From positions 1-49,641 of the IMG/VR virus record IMGVR_UViG_3300050191_000028: a stretch of DNA of 49,641 nucleotides, one strand, 5' to 3'. The notes beneath the pieces were generated by a model. It was not told the origin of the DNA. It did no database searches and was given only the letters and a program-made list of their open reading frames with translations. The position numbers and the translations under genes were made by a program. This document shows, piece after piece, positions 1 to 7,966 of the stretch (position 1 is the first letter of the stretch; each line of letters opens with the position of its first letter). The DNA comes from a virus.

Positions 1-83
1 TTGACCACAGTCTCCAACTCAGTCACGAGCGCTTCACGCTCGGTACGGAGTGCGGCAAGAGCCGCCTTCGATTCCTTACTCAT
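1..83 (-). CDS. Partial coiled-coil protein, open at left end
   Basis: Only the first 27 codons are inside the window. The ATG is at 83 and has a GGAGGG ribosome binding site six bases upstream. The visible protein starts MSKESKAALAALRTEREAL and is rich in Ala, Glu, Arg and Leu, as in a coiled coil. It follows the protease, a small structural gene and the HAD gene on the same strand. In HK97-type phages a scaffold-like or head protein is common here, but too little is seen to name it. Confidence 0.55.
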   Translation of the reverse strand, partial: MSKESKAALAALRTEREALVTELETVV

Positions 84-230
84 AGTGTGCCCTCCAATAG
101 GCTTGTTGGGATATTCCGACATTGTGTCATGTGGACATATTGTCGGGATTTTCTTACAACAAGTGGTTCCCATCAGTCCGGCTCTCAGGGCATGAGAGTG
201 GTGCTTCGGTCCCGGCTTGCAGGTAAAGGA
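84..230. other. Intergenic region with inverted repeat
   Basis: These 147 bases separate the HAD gene from the next leftward gene. An imperfect inverted repeat spans about 116-154, with arms CCGACA and TGTCGG around inner arms GTC and GAC. A second small hairpin (CTCTCA/TGAGAG type) lies near 181-197. There is no T-run typical of a terminator. An operator or an mRNA leader structure is equally possible. Confidence 0.35.
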
Positions 231-584
231 CTAGCCCTCTTTAGTGTTCCAGAGTAGCCAGCAAGGACAGAGGGTCTTAGCCGCCTTTACGTTGTCCTTG
301 TTATTGTCGAAAAGCATAGCGATGTCGTTGTCCGCAATCGCTTTTGCCTTCTCGGTGTCGTGGGGCTTAGGCAGTACGATCAGCTTAAAATAGCTGCCTT
401 TGCCGAAGCCCAGTCCAATGAGATAAGCCTCTTTACTAGCGACATCTGCTTTGGTTACTGTATCTTCCTCAACCCCAGTGATGATATACACGTGGTTCGC
501 ACCCGCCTGTAAGGACGAGCACAACGCTAACATCTCGGCTGGGAATGCGTCGAGTACCCCGTCAATGTCGAATCCAAAATTCAT
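231..584 (-). CDS. HAD-like nucleotidase/phosphatase
   Basis: A 117-residue protein that begins MNFGFDIDGVLDAFP. The DxDxV motif near residues 6-10 is the nucleophile motif I of haloacid dehalogenase phosphatases, and a later IITG (about residue 34) fits motif II. FDNNKDNV near residue 92 could be motif IV. Phage members of this size are often 5'(3')-deoxyribonucleotidase-like or polynucleotide-phosphatase-like. The substrate cannot be read from the sequence. It sits four bases after the preceding structural gene, so it belongs to the same leftward operon. A second HAD domain is encoded at 20664-21827. Confidence 0.7.
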   Translation of the reverse strand: MNFGFDIDGVLDAFPAEMLALCSSLQAGANHVYIITGVEEDTVTKADVASKEAYLIGLGFGKGSYFKLIVLPKPHDTEKAKAIADNDIAMLFDNNKDNVKAAKTLCPCWLLWNTKEG

Positions 585-587
585 GGC

Positions 588-1010
588 TTAGACGATGTAC
601 CACTGACCGCCAATGGCGACAAAGCTTACGGCGCCAGAGTCAGCGACAGAAACAGCACCAGTAGCGCCATTAACCTTAACGCCGGCAGTCTTCTCAGCCG
701 CAGCCAAAAGCACGGTGACAGCACCACTAGCGCCGGCCACGGACACGTCCGAAACCTTAACGAATGGCCCAGCAGCATTAGGCGCCGTGGGGTAATAGGG
801 AGGCCCAGAGGCAATCGCAGCCTGCGAAGGCTGAACGGCGACCTTAGGGAAAATCCCTGTAATGACAGGTAGGGTGACGGTGACGGGCTCCACGTCAGGC
901 TGGCAAAGCACTACATCGCCGGCTACAGCGTTGTAGTTCACGGTGCCAGAGGCGCCAGTCGAGCCGACGAAAGTCGCCTCACCGAGATACGGTTCTCCAT
1001 AGCTAGGCAT
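588..1010 (-). CDS. Small virion protein, beta-rich (putative)
   Basis: 140 residues, very rich in Ala, Gly, Val, Ser and Thr, with alternating hydrophobic stretches (VTVTLPVITGIFP, GAVTVLLAAAEKTAG) and short GASG/GATG motifs. It ends in GGQWYIV, a common closing beta strand of phage head-fibre and tail-decoration proteins. It lies directly downstream of the prohead protease, where decoration or head-stabilising proteins are often found. No family is recognised, so the structural role is inferred from position and composition. Confidence 0.5.
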   Translation of the reverse strand: MPSYGEPYLGEATFVGSTGASGTVNYNAVAGDVVLCQPDVEPVTVTLPVITGIFPKVAVQPSQAAIASGPPYYPTAPNAAGPFVKVSDVSVAGASGAVTVLLAAAEKTAGVKVNGATGAVSVADSGAVSFVAIGGQWYIV

Positions 1011-1069
1011 ATTATCTTTCCTTTATGTTTGAGGCCGAGAATCTCTCAGCAGTTCTTATTGGTAAGGCA

Positions 1070-2497
1070 CTATCGCCTAGAGCGAAGTCTCAATAGCTCG
1101 ACTTGCGCCCTAGCTACATGGACTGCTCCCTCGGCACTTCTAGTCCCGGCGCCATCGTTGGGCAAAACGGGGTTGCCATCATTCAGACTGCCAGTATCAA
1201 GTCCACCATTATTACTCGCCAGGTTCTTACCCTTTGCGGGTTCTGTGTCTCCGAGCGTAGCCCGGATAGCAGTCTCGGCTTCAGCGATTCCGGTGCTCAC
1301 GGCCTTGACGCCATTAGCGCCTTGCCCAAGAGCATCGAGAGCATCCTTAAGCAGTTGCTCATTGGCGCTCGATATAGTCTTGCCGGCACGGATACTCTCG
1401 ATGGCATTCACCACTGCGAAGGTACGGGCTCGGCTGCAATACATAAACTGGGGCTGGGATACCATTCGCTCGTCCATATACTTCAAGGCTCGGATAGAAT
1501 CTTCAAGGATAGGCTCGCCCTCTTGTCCTAGTTGGCGCGTATTCACGTATTCCGTGAACATCTCCCCAGCAGATCTAAAGGTAGCCATGCCCTCACGCCC
1601 AACAATGTCGAGCATAGAGGAGCGGATACCGACAGAGGTCAACTTATTGGCAGGAGACTTGACAACAGATGCGTCAAATAGCTGAAGCTCTAGGACACTA
1701 CGCTTGCTGTATTCCTCATTCCAAGCATCCTTAGTCGCCCTGAATGAGAAGGACATCTTGGAGTAGTCGCCACGCTTAACACCGGACACGAGGTTCCGGC
1801 TAGAGGTATTGTCTAAAATATCTAGGCGAGCCTCACTACGAAGCCCCCTAGCGTCCTCGGCCAGATCCATAGTGCGGCCGGAGTCAGGGTGCCACGAGGC
1901 CAATACATCGCCCTTATGGTCTACGAGGTAAGGCACATACTCAGACTCTTTGAGAGTTTTACCGAACGCTCCGGGCTCGATTGTTTCGTCGTACTCACCC
2001 ATCCAGTCACGACACGCATAGGCGTTACCCGTAGTTGAGGGCCAGCCAACTAGGCTAGCCTCTGCGGGGTTCTCTCCCTCGGTACGCACCTGGAAGTCAG
2101 CGACCGTAGGCGGCTCAATCTCTCGCAGTGACCAGTGTTTCTTCGGCACTGCCGGCACCTTGTCCGGCTCGGCCGACTTAGTTTCAATCGGCACGTAGGT
2201 AGTGACGGTCTTCACGGTAACCGCCTTACCTACGTCAACCTCGCTCCCATTGAGCGTGTATGGGGCTGAAAACTTCTCGCCGTCCTGACTGAAGATAACG
2301 GAGTCATCGTCAAAGTCTTGGACATAGATCCACGAGTCGCTATCGTCCTTACCCTTCTTGTTGAACTTGGCCGTTACGGCAGTGCTCAAAGCGTCCATCA
2401 GGTCGCCATAGGACTTGCCATCTCGCCACTCGGCTTCAGCATAGTGCTCCCGCATTGTGACAGATTGAGCCTCGGCCTGCTCCTGAGTTACTTCCAT
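1070..2497 (-). CDS. HK97-family prohead protease with N-terminal extension
   Basis: 475 residues. The core, about residues 125-290, matches the U35/HK97 prohead protease family: a PGAFGKTL segment near 176, VDHKGDVLAS with the candidate catalytic His194, and KMSFSFRA with the candidate Ser249 or Ser251. The first 120 residues form a separate beta-rich module of the kind fused to actinophage proteases. The last ~170 residues are Ala/Glu-rich and may act as a scaffold released at maturation. The gene has its own phage promoter (2522-2551) and an AGGAGG site, so head genes from here leftward can be expressed apart from terminase and portal. Confidence 0.88.
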   Translation of the reverse strand: MEVTQEQAEAQSVTMREHYAEAEWRDGKSYGDLMDALSTAVTAKFNKKGKDDSDSWIYVQDFDDDSVIFSQDGEKFSAPYTLNGSEVDVGKAVTVKTVTTYVPIETKSAEPDKVPAVPKKHWSLREIEPPTVADFQVRTEGENPAEASLVGWPSTTGNAYACRDWMGEYDETIEPGAFGKTLKESEYVPYLVDHKGDVLASWHPDSGRTMDLAEDARGLRSEARLDILDNTSSRNLVSGVKRGDYSKMSFSFRATKDAWNEEYSKRSVLELQLFDASVVKSPANKLTSVGIRSSMLDIVGREGMATFRSAGEMFTEYVNTRQLGQEGEPILEDSIRALKYMDERMVSQPQFMYCSRARTFAVVNAIESIRAGKTISSANEQLLKDALDALGQGANGVKAVSTGIAEAETAIRATLGDTEPAKGKNLASNNGGLDTGSLNDGNPVLPNDGAGTRSAEGAVHVARAQVELLRLRSRR

Positions 2498-2521
2498 AAC
2501 GACATACCTCCTACATACAAC

Positions 2522-2551
2522 AGGGTATCATATGCATACCCTCTACGTCCA
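2522..2551 (-). promoter_or_regulatory. Phage promoter upstream of protease gene
   Basis: Read on the minus strand: -35 TGGACG, an 18-base spacer, -10 TACCCT, then GTTGT and an AGGAGG ribosome site close to the ATG. It is one of six near-identical elements (also 14376-14405, 14768-14796, 15853-15881, 37715-37743 and 48961-48989). Confidence 0.75.
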
Positions 2552-2560
2552 GTAGTTTGA

Positions 2561-2815
2561 TTAGCCAACATTATTGCCTCCTGGTAGAGGGATCATTGTC
2601 CCCTGAGAGTCATCATACTTGAGGCCGAGCTTGGCGGCTATTGGATTCATTTCGTCCCCATAGTCCCAGCTCACCTTTATTCCATTCTCCTCTAGCATCC
2701 TATTCTGCGCTGCTAGAGCTTCCAAAATCTCGACGCTCTCAATGTCATACTCGGTAGGATCGTCCCACCCTAGTACATAGAGATCAGCCTCTATCTGAAT
2801 AGGATTAATGGGCAT
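2561..2815 (-). CDS. Hypothetical acidic protein
   Basis: 84 residues, acidic, starting MPINPIQIEADLYVLG, with a likely helix (VEILEALAAQNRMLEENG) in the middle. It overlaps the end of the upstream gene by 11 bases and ends just before the protease promoter, so it is the last gene of the packaging transcript. No family is recognised. Confidence 0.6.
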   Translation of the reverse strand: MPINPIQIEADLYVLGWDDPTEYDIESVEILEALAAQNRMLEENGIKVSWDYGDEMNPIAAKLGLKYDDSQGTMIPLPGGNNVG

Positions 2816-3035
2816 TAGGGTTGTACTCCTTCAGATATTCTTCGGCATTTGCCTTAAGGCTAGCGGGCGCTGCTTTCCAGCAAGGTAGCTGTGTCCAACC
2901 TAAAATAACAACTCGGTTAAGCATCCCGCCAGGGCACAATCCTTCGAGAGTAGTCACAGGTTCATGAGTGTATGGATCCCGAACGTCCCAAACCCTAGTT
3001 TTGATCCAATCCTCGTCATAGTTATTAGGCGCCAT
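2805..3035 (-). CDS. Hypothetical protein in head operon
   Basis: 76 residues from the ATG at 3035 (MAPNNYDEDWIKTRVWDVRD). It overlaps the stop of the 1017-residue gene by 11 bases and has a GAGGA site upstream. A longer reading from 3077 is possible but would overlap the upstream gene by over 50 bases. It has two Cys and a Trp-rich middle. No family is recognised. Confidence 0.6.
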   Translation of the reverse strand: MAPNNYDEDWIKTRVWDVRDPYTHEPVTTLEGLCPGGMLNRVVILGWTQLPCWKAAPASLKANAEEYLKEYNPNAH

Positions 3036-6000
3036 AGTCAGCCGCATCCTCTCGATAGACCTTTGATACATTACCAATAACAGTCATTTCGTGCTCATTG
3101 AGACACCCAACACCAGTACGGGCCGTAGACATAATCTGTGAGGCGGGTATCTGCGCCGTTAGCAAGGAACCATACGGACTTCCGAAAGAACCTATTGCCA
3201 CATCGAGAGAGGTAGACCACGAGGATATAGGGCGCATCTGTGCGGTCTGTATTATGTCGTGCGCCTGCGTAGTTATGCCTTTATCATTAGGTCCGGTAGG
3301 GACATTCTGTGTCGTCCCGAGATCCGCAGGATCGTCGCCTTGCGCCCTGTATAGGAGAACAGTAGCCACTCCCTGATCCTTAAGCATTTGCTGGGTATCA
3401 GTGTATTGGGCTCGAACAAACTCTTGCGCCACTGCCTGATTGTTACCTTGAGAAAGCAAGCCAGCCTTATCTGCCAAATAGCTACTAAGTGCTGAGTTCA
3501 AGTCTGGTGATACAACTGAGCCCCAACGCATAGAGTCCTGAAGTCCAAACTCTTTCTCAGCAGCGCTCTGAATAGCAAGAGACAGCGCGTTCGAGTCATT
3601 AGAGGTACCGGCCCAAGCGCTAACAAGTGTAGCTACTGCGGCCTCTCGCTCTTTACCCGCCGACCATAGAGTAGCTGCGGGTGAATCAGGCTGCATTGAA
3701 AACGGTGTAGCAAGACCTGGATGCTCCGCAAGACCAGCCAGTGCAACTATGTCCTTAGTCGAGGCCGTCATACTGGCAGACAGCCTGTCGGTAACATCGG
3801 CTTTGCACGCCTTCTCCGTATCAAGACTGTACTTGAACGTCTCATTAGCTGCGCCGTATTGTCCAGCCACCAGCGGGCTATTGACTCTGTCCAAGCCCGC
3901 CGTAGTAATAGTGCCCAGCGCCGAACCGGCTGGACCTTGCTGAATGATTGCTACAGCGGCCCTAAGAGTAGTGACATCTACCGGTGCTGGCGGAGGCGTT
4001 ACCGATGCCGGCGCCGGTGCATATAGAGTCCCAACATTCGTGATATCGAGGTCAGACATATCGCTCAACGGTACATCGGTAATTGTTGGGTTAACCTCGT
4101 GAGATCCGCCCTGCCCAGACTTCGAGGCGATACCCTGTGCCGAGCCAGATGCTACATACCCTTCCGTTTGATCTCCCTCATGCCCCCACAGCATTGCCTG
4201 AGCCTCGGGCATAATGATCTTAAAGCCGAGCATTGCCGAGACTATAGGAGTCGCCTCTTTAAGGGCGTCAACCTCACACGGATAGCACCCGCCCTTCCAG
4301 GTAACTCCATTCTCGGTTACGGCCGGAGTCTCATTTAATTTACCGAATGCGCCGGGGCTCTGTCCGCCAGTGACTACCCGAGTCATGATGGCGTCCATAG
4401 TGGCGAAGTTAGGGTCGTTCGGGTCATTGATGTTGTTGGCGAAGTTCGGCTGCTTCATAGCACCGGACTTAAGCCCGAGAATAGCATTCGTTACAGGAGT
4501 AGTTGGGTCCCCAAACACATGGCCCATAGCAATCTCAATGGCGTTACCCGTACCTAACTGATAGAAGGATGGCGTTAAGGTAAGCGCGTCACCATCCTTC
4601 GTAGTGCCCCACTGCTCATCAGTAGACTTTCCCTCAATCACCATCTGCTTCATAAGGGCCTGCGCTGCGCTGGTCAGGTTCGGCTGTTGTGACAGCGCCA
4701 CACCATTTTGTATGTTGCAATCATTGACCGAAGATATTGGCGCCCCACCGCCATAACCAGGTACTACCGTACCCCCAGTAGCATCCTTACCTTTACCCAC
4801 TACGGGCGTACCGGTCAACTCATTGGTGGCGTACAGAACAGGTATCGGCAAGTTAATGACTTGATCGGTAGCTACAGCACGAGCTATATAGTGAGCCGCC
4901 GCCATCGAGATACCCAACTGAGTGCGGGCCGAGGTGGCCGAGATAAGACCAGCGGCCTGCAACGGAGTAATCGGGTTTGCGGTATTGGCAGTGTCTTTGA
5001 CAATTTCTGGGCACTCATTATGATACCTCGGATATGCTGTCAGTCCGAATGCCACTTGTTGAGCATTCAACCCCTGAGCCGCTGCAACTATTTGATCCCG
5101 CATACCAGAGGTACTACCTGCGCCAGGGATCTTTGCTAGAGCGCCCTGCTGCCTATCCTGTATAGTCTGCGTTAGACCTAAGTCCTCGGTAGACGATCCT
5201 TCGGTACTAGAGAAAGTCCCATCAGGGTCGCCAACGTGAGCGTACGAAGGTGACATAGGACCGAATGCCGTAGACTCGTGGTTAGGGTCATAGTTCGGGT
5301 TAGGTAGCCCATAGTCCCCAGTACCGCCTGTCAGGATAAGTGGACTAGGTAGCTTGTCAGACGCTGGATTAAATGGCGTGCCATCGGGGAACTGCCCAGC
5401 CATTCTGACCTGATTATTAAAGGCGGCTTGTGCATTGTTCCAGATGCTGTACTGATTGCGCATCACGCCTAATAGAGCGGCCTGTCCTGGGTTCTGTACC
5501 GTCTGGCTCGGTTCAACGGCCCATGCAACAGGAGCGCCAGATACTGGATCTTTCTTCAGGTATAGGCCGACGCTCATGTCAGATCGAGCGTACAGTGCGG
5601 CGCTGGCAGGGTCATTAACGTGAGCGTCTATGGTCGCCGCCATGGTGGCGTTGTCAGCGCTATAGGGTAGCTCGGTCTGAACGCCGGCAACCTGAAAGCC
5701 AGTATCAGGCACAGTACCGTCATGAGGATTGATTGTAGCGCCAACCTCACCATTCTCGTCCGGCTTCATTTGTGAGAGGCACTGCTCCCACGAGGTTGGG
5801 TTCATTTCCTGCCCCGAGGTAGACCAACTTGTGTCAGTCAGATCGACAGGAGGTGGACCAGCATCAGCTCCACCGGCACCGCCGCCGCCTCCGCCTCCGC
5901 TACCATCCTCGAAGTAACCATGCCAACCATGGCCCTGTTCCTTCTGGGACTCCTCCTCGACATTGAGGCGCTCCTGAATAGGCCACGGTGGTTGTATTAC

Positions 6001-6078
6001 CCGCTCCTCGTTGCTTACCGGAGCAACGTATGGGATGAAATCTCCTCGTTTGCTTACCTTCCAAGGCAGGGAGGACAT
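3025..6078 (-). CDS. Large virion protein with C-terminal ADP-ribosyltransferase domain
   Basis: 1017 residues, directly downstream of portal with a one-base start/stop overlap. Residues 900-1017 carry the three marks of R-S-E class ADP-ribosyltransferases: Arg911 in LLYRAQ, the STS triplet at 955-957 (SWSTSLDVA), and the E-x-E pair 995-997 (NEHEMTV). The middle is long, Ala/Pro/Gly-rich and largely featureless. A run of seven glycines near residue 60 looks like a flexible linker. In related phages the gene after portal encodes a MuF-like minor head protein, and MuF proteins often carry toxin domains. I infer an internal head protein ejected with the DNA that modifies host proteins, as T4 Alt does. 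The MuF fold itself is not evident by eye. Confidence 0.7.
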   Translation of the reverse strand: MSSLPWKVSKRGDFIPYVAPVSNEERVIQPPWPIQERLNVEEESQKEQGHGWHGYFEDGSGGGGGGGAGGADAGPPPVDLTDTSWSTSGQEMNPTSWEQCLSQMKPDENGEVGATINPHDGTVPDTGFQVAGVQTELPYSADNATMAATIDAHVNDPASAALYARSDMSVGLYLKKDPVSGAPVAWAVEPSQTVQNPGQAALLGVMRNQYSIWNNAQAAFNNQVRMAGQFPDGTPFNPASDKLPSPLILTGGTGDYGLPNPNYDPNHESTAFGPMSPSYAHVGDPDGTFSSTEGSSTEDLGLTQTIQDRQQGALAKIPGAGSTSGMRDQIVAAAQGLNAQQVAFGLTAYPRYHNECPEIVKDTANTANPITPLQAAGLISATSARTQLGISMAAAHYIARAVATDQVINLPIPVLYATNELTGTPVVGKGKDATGGTVVPGYGGGAPISSVNDCNIQNGVALSQQPNLTSAAQALMKQMVIEGKSTDEQWGTTKDGDALTLTPSFYQLGTGNAIEIAMGHVFGDPTTPVTNAILGLKSGAMKQPNFANNINDPNDPNFATMDAIMTRVVTGGQSPGAFGKLNETPAVTENGVTWKGGCYPCEVDALKEATPIVSAMLGFKIIMPEAQAMLWGHEGDQTEGYVASGSAQGIASKSGQGGSHEVNPTITDVPLSDMSDLDITNVGTLYAPAPASVTPPPAPVDVTTLRAAVAIIQQGPAGSALGTITTAGLDRVNSPLVAGQYGAANETFKYSLDTEKACKADVTDRLSASMTASTKDIVALAGLAEHPGLATPFSMQPDSPAATLWSAGKEREAAVATLVSAWAGTSNDSNALSLAIQSAAEKEFGLQDSMRWGSVVSPDLNSALSSYLADKAGLLSQGNNQAVAQEFVRAQYTDTQQMLKDQGVATVLLYRAQGDDPADLGTTQNVPTGPNDKGITTQAHDIIQTAQMRPISSWSTSLDVAIGSFGSPYGSLLTAQIPASQIMSTARTGVGCLNEHEMTVIGNVSKVYREDAADYGA

Positions 6079-7490
6079 TAGCGGCCTAGTTTAGAAGGAG
6101 GCTTTTTACCGCCTGTGTTACCGGTCGGGCCTGCCGATGAGACAGGAGGCGGCGGTGGGGCCGCACCCTCGGTGCCGGGCGGAGTATTGCCTGGCGTCTT
6201 TGGCGCATTCTGTGCCGCCCCTGTGTCCGCTGCGGATTGTGTCGCTGCGAGAGCGCCGCCACCCATAACCATGAAGTCCGAGTGAGCCGAGTTGATCGGT
6301 CCCCATAGACTATCTGCGCCAGATTCCTTAGACACCGGCAGGCGCAAGTACTCACGACACTCATTAGGCGTAGCCACCGCTGCCATACGTAGAGCGTTAA
6401 TGAAGGCCCCGAGCATCTCATCGTTAGTCTTAAATAGGTCAGACACGTTTCGACGGACATAGTATCCCGCTGGAAGCAGGGCGGTATACATCCGGTCAAT
6501 CCTACGGGTGTATCCAGAGAGTGAAAATATCGCAAACCCCATAATCATTTCCTGAAGTCCTTTGCCGTAGACCTCACTCCCTCCGGCGCTAGCATCTCCT
6601 ACGAGGTGTCCAGGCACCCCGTAGAAACCACAAAGGTCTGCCCGGCTAAACGCTCTCGCCTCTAACAGTTGAGCCGTCTGCGGGTTCACACTGATCTGCT
6701 GCCACTTAGCATTTGAGTCAAGGATCATGGGCGTATGACTCTGTCCAAGCCCGCCGTGTCGGGTCATGATCTCTCTGACGAGGCGCTCTTTGTCCTTCTG
6801 TTGCATAGGCTTATCGGTCGAGTACATTCCGCTCGGGGACATCCCCTGCGCAAAGTAGCGTGAGCCGTACTCCTGCATGGCAATAGGTAGGCCGAAGCCC
6901 ATAGCACCTATCTCAATAGGATTAAGCCCTACTAGGCCTTGCGGAAGAGACATCCACGGTACGTGAATAATGTCTCGTGTTGGAATGATAGGTCCAATAT
7001 CAGACCCAATACGGTACTGCCTAAAGCCCTTTTCGATGTTCACCCGCATCTGTGCGGGGTTGAGAATCTCTACTTGCTGCGCCAAGTCGAGCGGACCGCC
7101 TCGGTCCACTACATGGAAGTAGGCGTTACCGTTAAGACCGAGGGACATGATGAGATTGAAGTCTGCCTGCTCCCGGTCAATGTCAGCGCAGGGATCTGCC
7201 ACTACGTCGGGCGGGTCAACCTCGGGATCCTTATAGCTACGCTTGTTCCCCTGCTGCCTATGGACATGGACCTGTAGCCCTCCTACGGCGTCCCCGAGTA
7301 CCCGCAGACAAGAGGCTACAGTCATGATCCCTAACACGGAACGCTCATTGACAATGACGCCAGCTACCGCCTGGTTGTATACGGACGGGGGTGGAATCGC
7401 CGCAGGATCCGACATCCAGCCCCCCCACCCTCCTGCTGAAAGGGGCATTCCTCGCTGCTGTATTTGTTCCCTGCGCTGAGTTATTGTCAT
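6078..7490 (-). CDS. Portal protein (HK97 family)
   Basis: 470 residues, the usual length. The protein builds the dodecameric ring at the head vertex through which DNA is packed. Recognisable parts are VASCLRVLGDAVGGLQVHV near residue 60, a DIIHVPWMS strand near 170, GMSPSGMYSTDKPMQQKDK near 225, and the helical region KGLQEMIMGFAIFSLSGYTRRID near 310. The last ~80 residues are a disordered Pro/Gly/Ala tail. It lies between large terminase and the ADP-ribosyltransferase gene and overlaps both neighbours by a few bases, as expected for a head operon. Confidence 0.9.
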   Translation of the reverse strand: MTITQRREQIQQRGMPLSAGGWGGWMSDPAAIPPPSVYNQAVAGVIVNERSVLGIMTVASCLRVLGDAVGGLQVHVHRQQGNKRSYKDPEVDPPDVVADPCADIDREQADFNLIMSLGLNGNAYFHVVDRGGPLDLAQQVEILNPAQMRVNIEKGFRQYRIGSDIGPIIPTRDIIHVPWMSLPQGLVGLNPIEIGAMGFGLPIAMQEYGSRYFAQGMSPSGMYSTDKPMQQKDKERLVREIMTRHGGLGQSHTPMILDSNAKWQQISVNPQTAQLLEARAFSRADLCGFYGVPGHLVGDASAGGSEVYGKGLQEMIMGFAIFSLSGYTRRIDRMYTALLPAGYYVRRNVSDLFKTNDEMLGAFINALRMAAVATPNECREYLRLPVSKESGADSLWGPINSAHSDFMVMGGGALAATQSAADTGAAQNAPKTPGNTPPGTEGAAPPPPPVSSAGPTGNTGGKKPPSKLGR

Positions 7491-7681
7491 GCTGACTGCC
7501 TCAAATACTCGATAAGTTTTCCAAGTCGGGCAATGGCGACGATAAGAGCAGTGGCACCAAGGTTGTGTAGCTCAGCTCGGGCCTCGGCGACCTGTCCCGC
7601 AAAGGTCTTCGAGAATGCGTCGGCTGTTCTTTGTTCGTGCATGCGTGAACAGAGAACGCTGTCGCTCTGCGTTATTGTCAT
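7487..7681 (-). CDS. Hypothetical small helical protein
   Basis: 64 residues, overlapping the preceding stop (ATGA) and the portal start by four bases, so translation is coupled. It begins MTITQ, the same five residues as portal, which suggests a short local duplication of the start region. The rest is a predicted Ala-rich helix ending in ARLGKLIEYLRQSA. No family is recognised. Confidence 0.55.
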   Translation of the reverse strand: MTITQSDSVLCSRMHEQRTADAFSKTFAGQVAEARAELHNLGATALIVAIARLGKLIEYLRQSA

Positions 7682-7950
7682 TTCTTATGCAACTTCTTCC
7701 TCAGGCGTGCTATAGGCTTCGGGATCCGGGGCGCTTTCACCATGAGGGGATCCCCGTATATGAACTCTGCCGCAACGATGAGAGCAGTGGCCCCGACGAT
7801 CAAGGCCACGCCCAAGCCTGCTATGAGATATACGCCGGTGACGCACATAGCGGCGCCGGCTATCTCAAGGTACTGTCCGACATTGATAGGTAGCTTGTTC
7901 GCCGGCCGAGCATACTCGGGCAGCTTCAACCATTCTTTGAAAGTTAACAT
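7678..7950 (-). CDS. Small membrane protein with two transmembrane segments
   Basis: 90 residues from the ATG at 7950 (GGGAGAGAGG upstream). Two hydrophobic stretches, about residues 28-46 and 48-68 (VGQYLEIAGAAMCVTGVYLI, then GLGVALIVGATALIVAAEF), are followed by a strongly basic tail (PKPIARLRKKLHKK). It lies between large terminase and portal, an unusual place for a membrane protein. A holin-like or superinfection role is possible, but none is shown. Confidence 0.65.
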   Translation of the reverse strand: MLTFKEWLKLPEYARPANKLPINVGQYLEIAGAAMCVTGVYLIAGLGVALIVGATALIVAAEFIYGDPLMVKAPRIPKPIARLRKKLHKK

Positions 7951-7966
7951 ACGGGCCTCTCTCCCT

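Noticed and set aside
1-195. Rightward open frame at the left edge
   Set aside because: The minus strand has a better gene (start at 83 with GGAGGG), and all neighbours are leftward. The plus frame has no ribosome site or coding character.
84-230. Another hammerhead because of ACTGATG on the minus strand
   Set aside because: The core would read CUGAUGG, and there is no GAAA strand or stem I/III pairing nearby.
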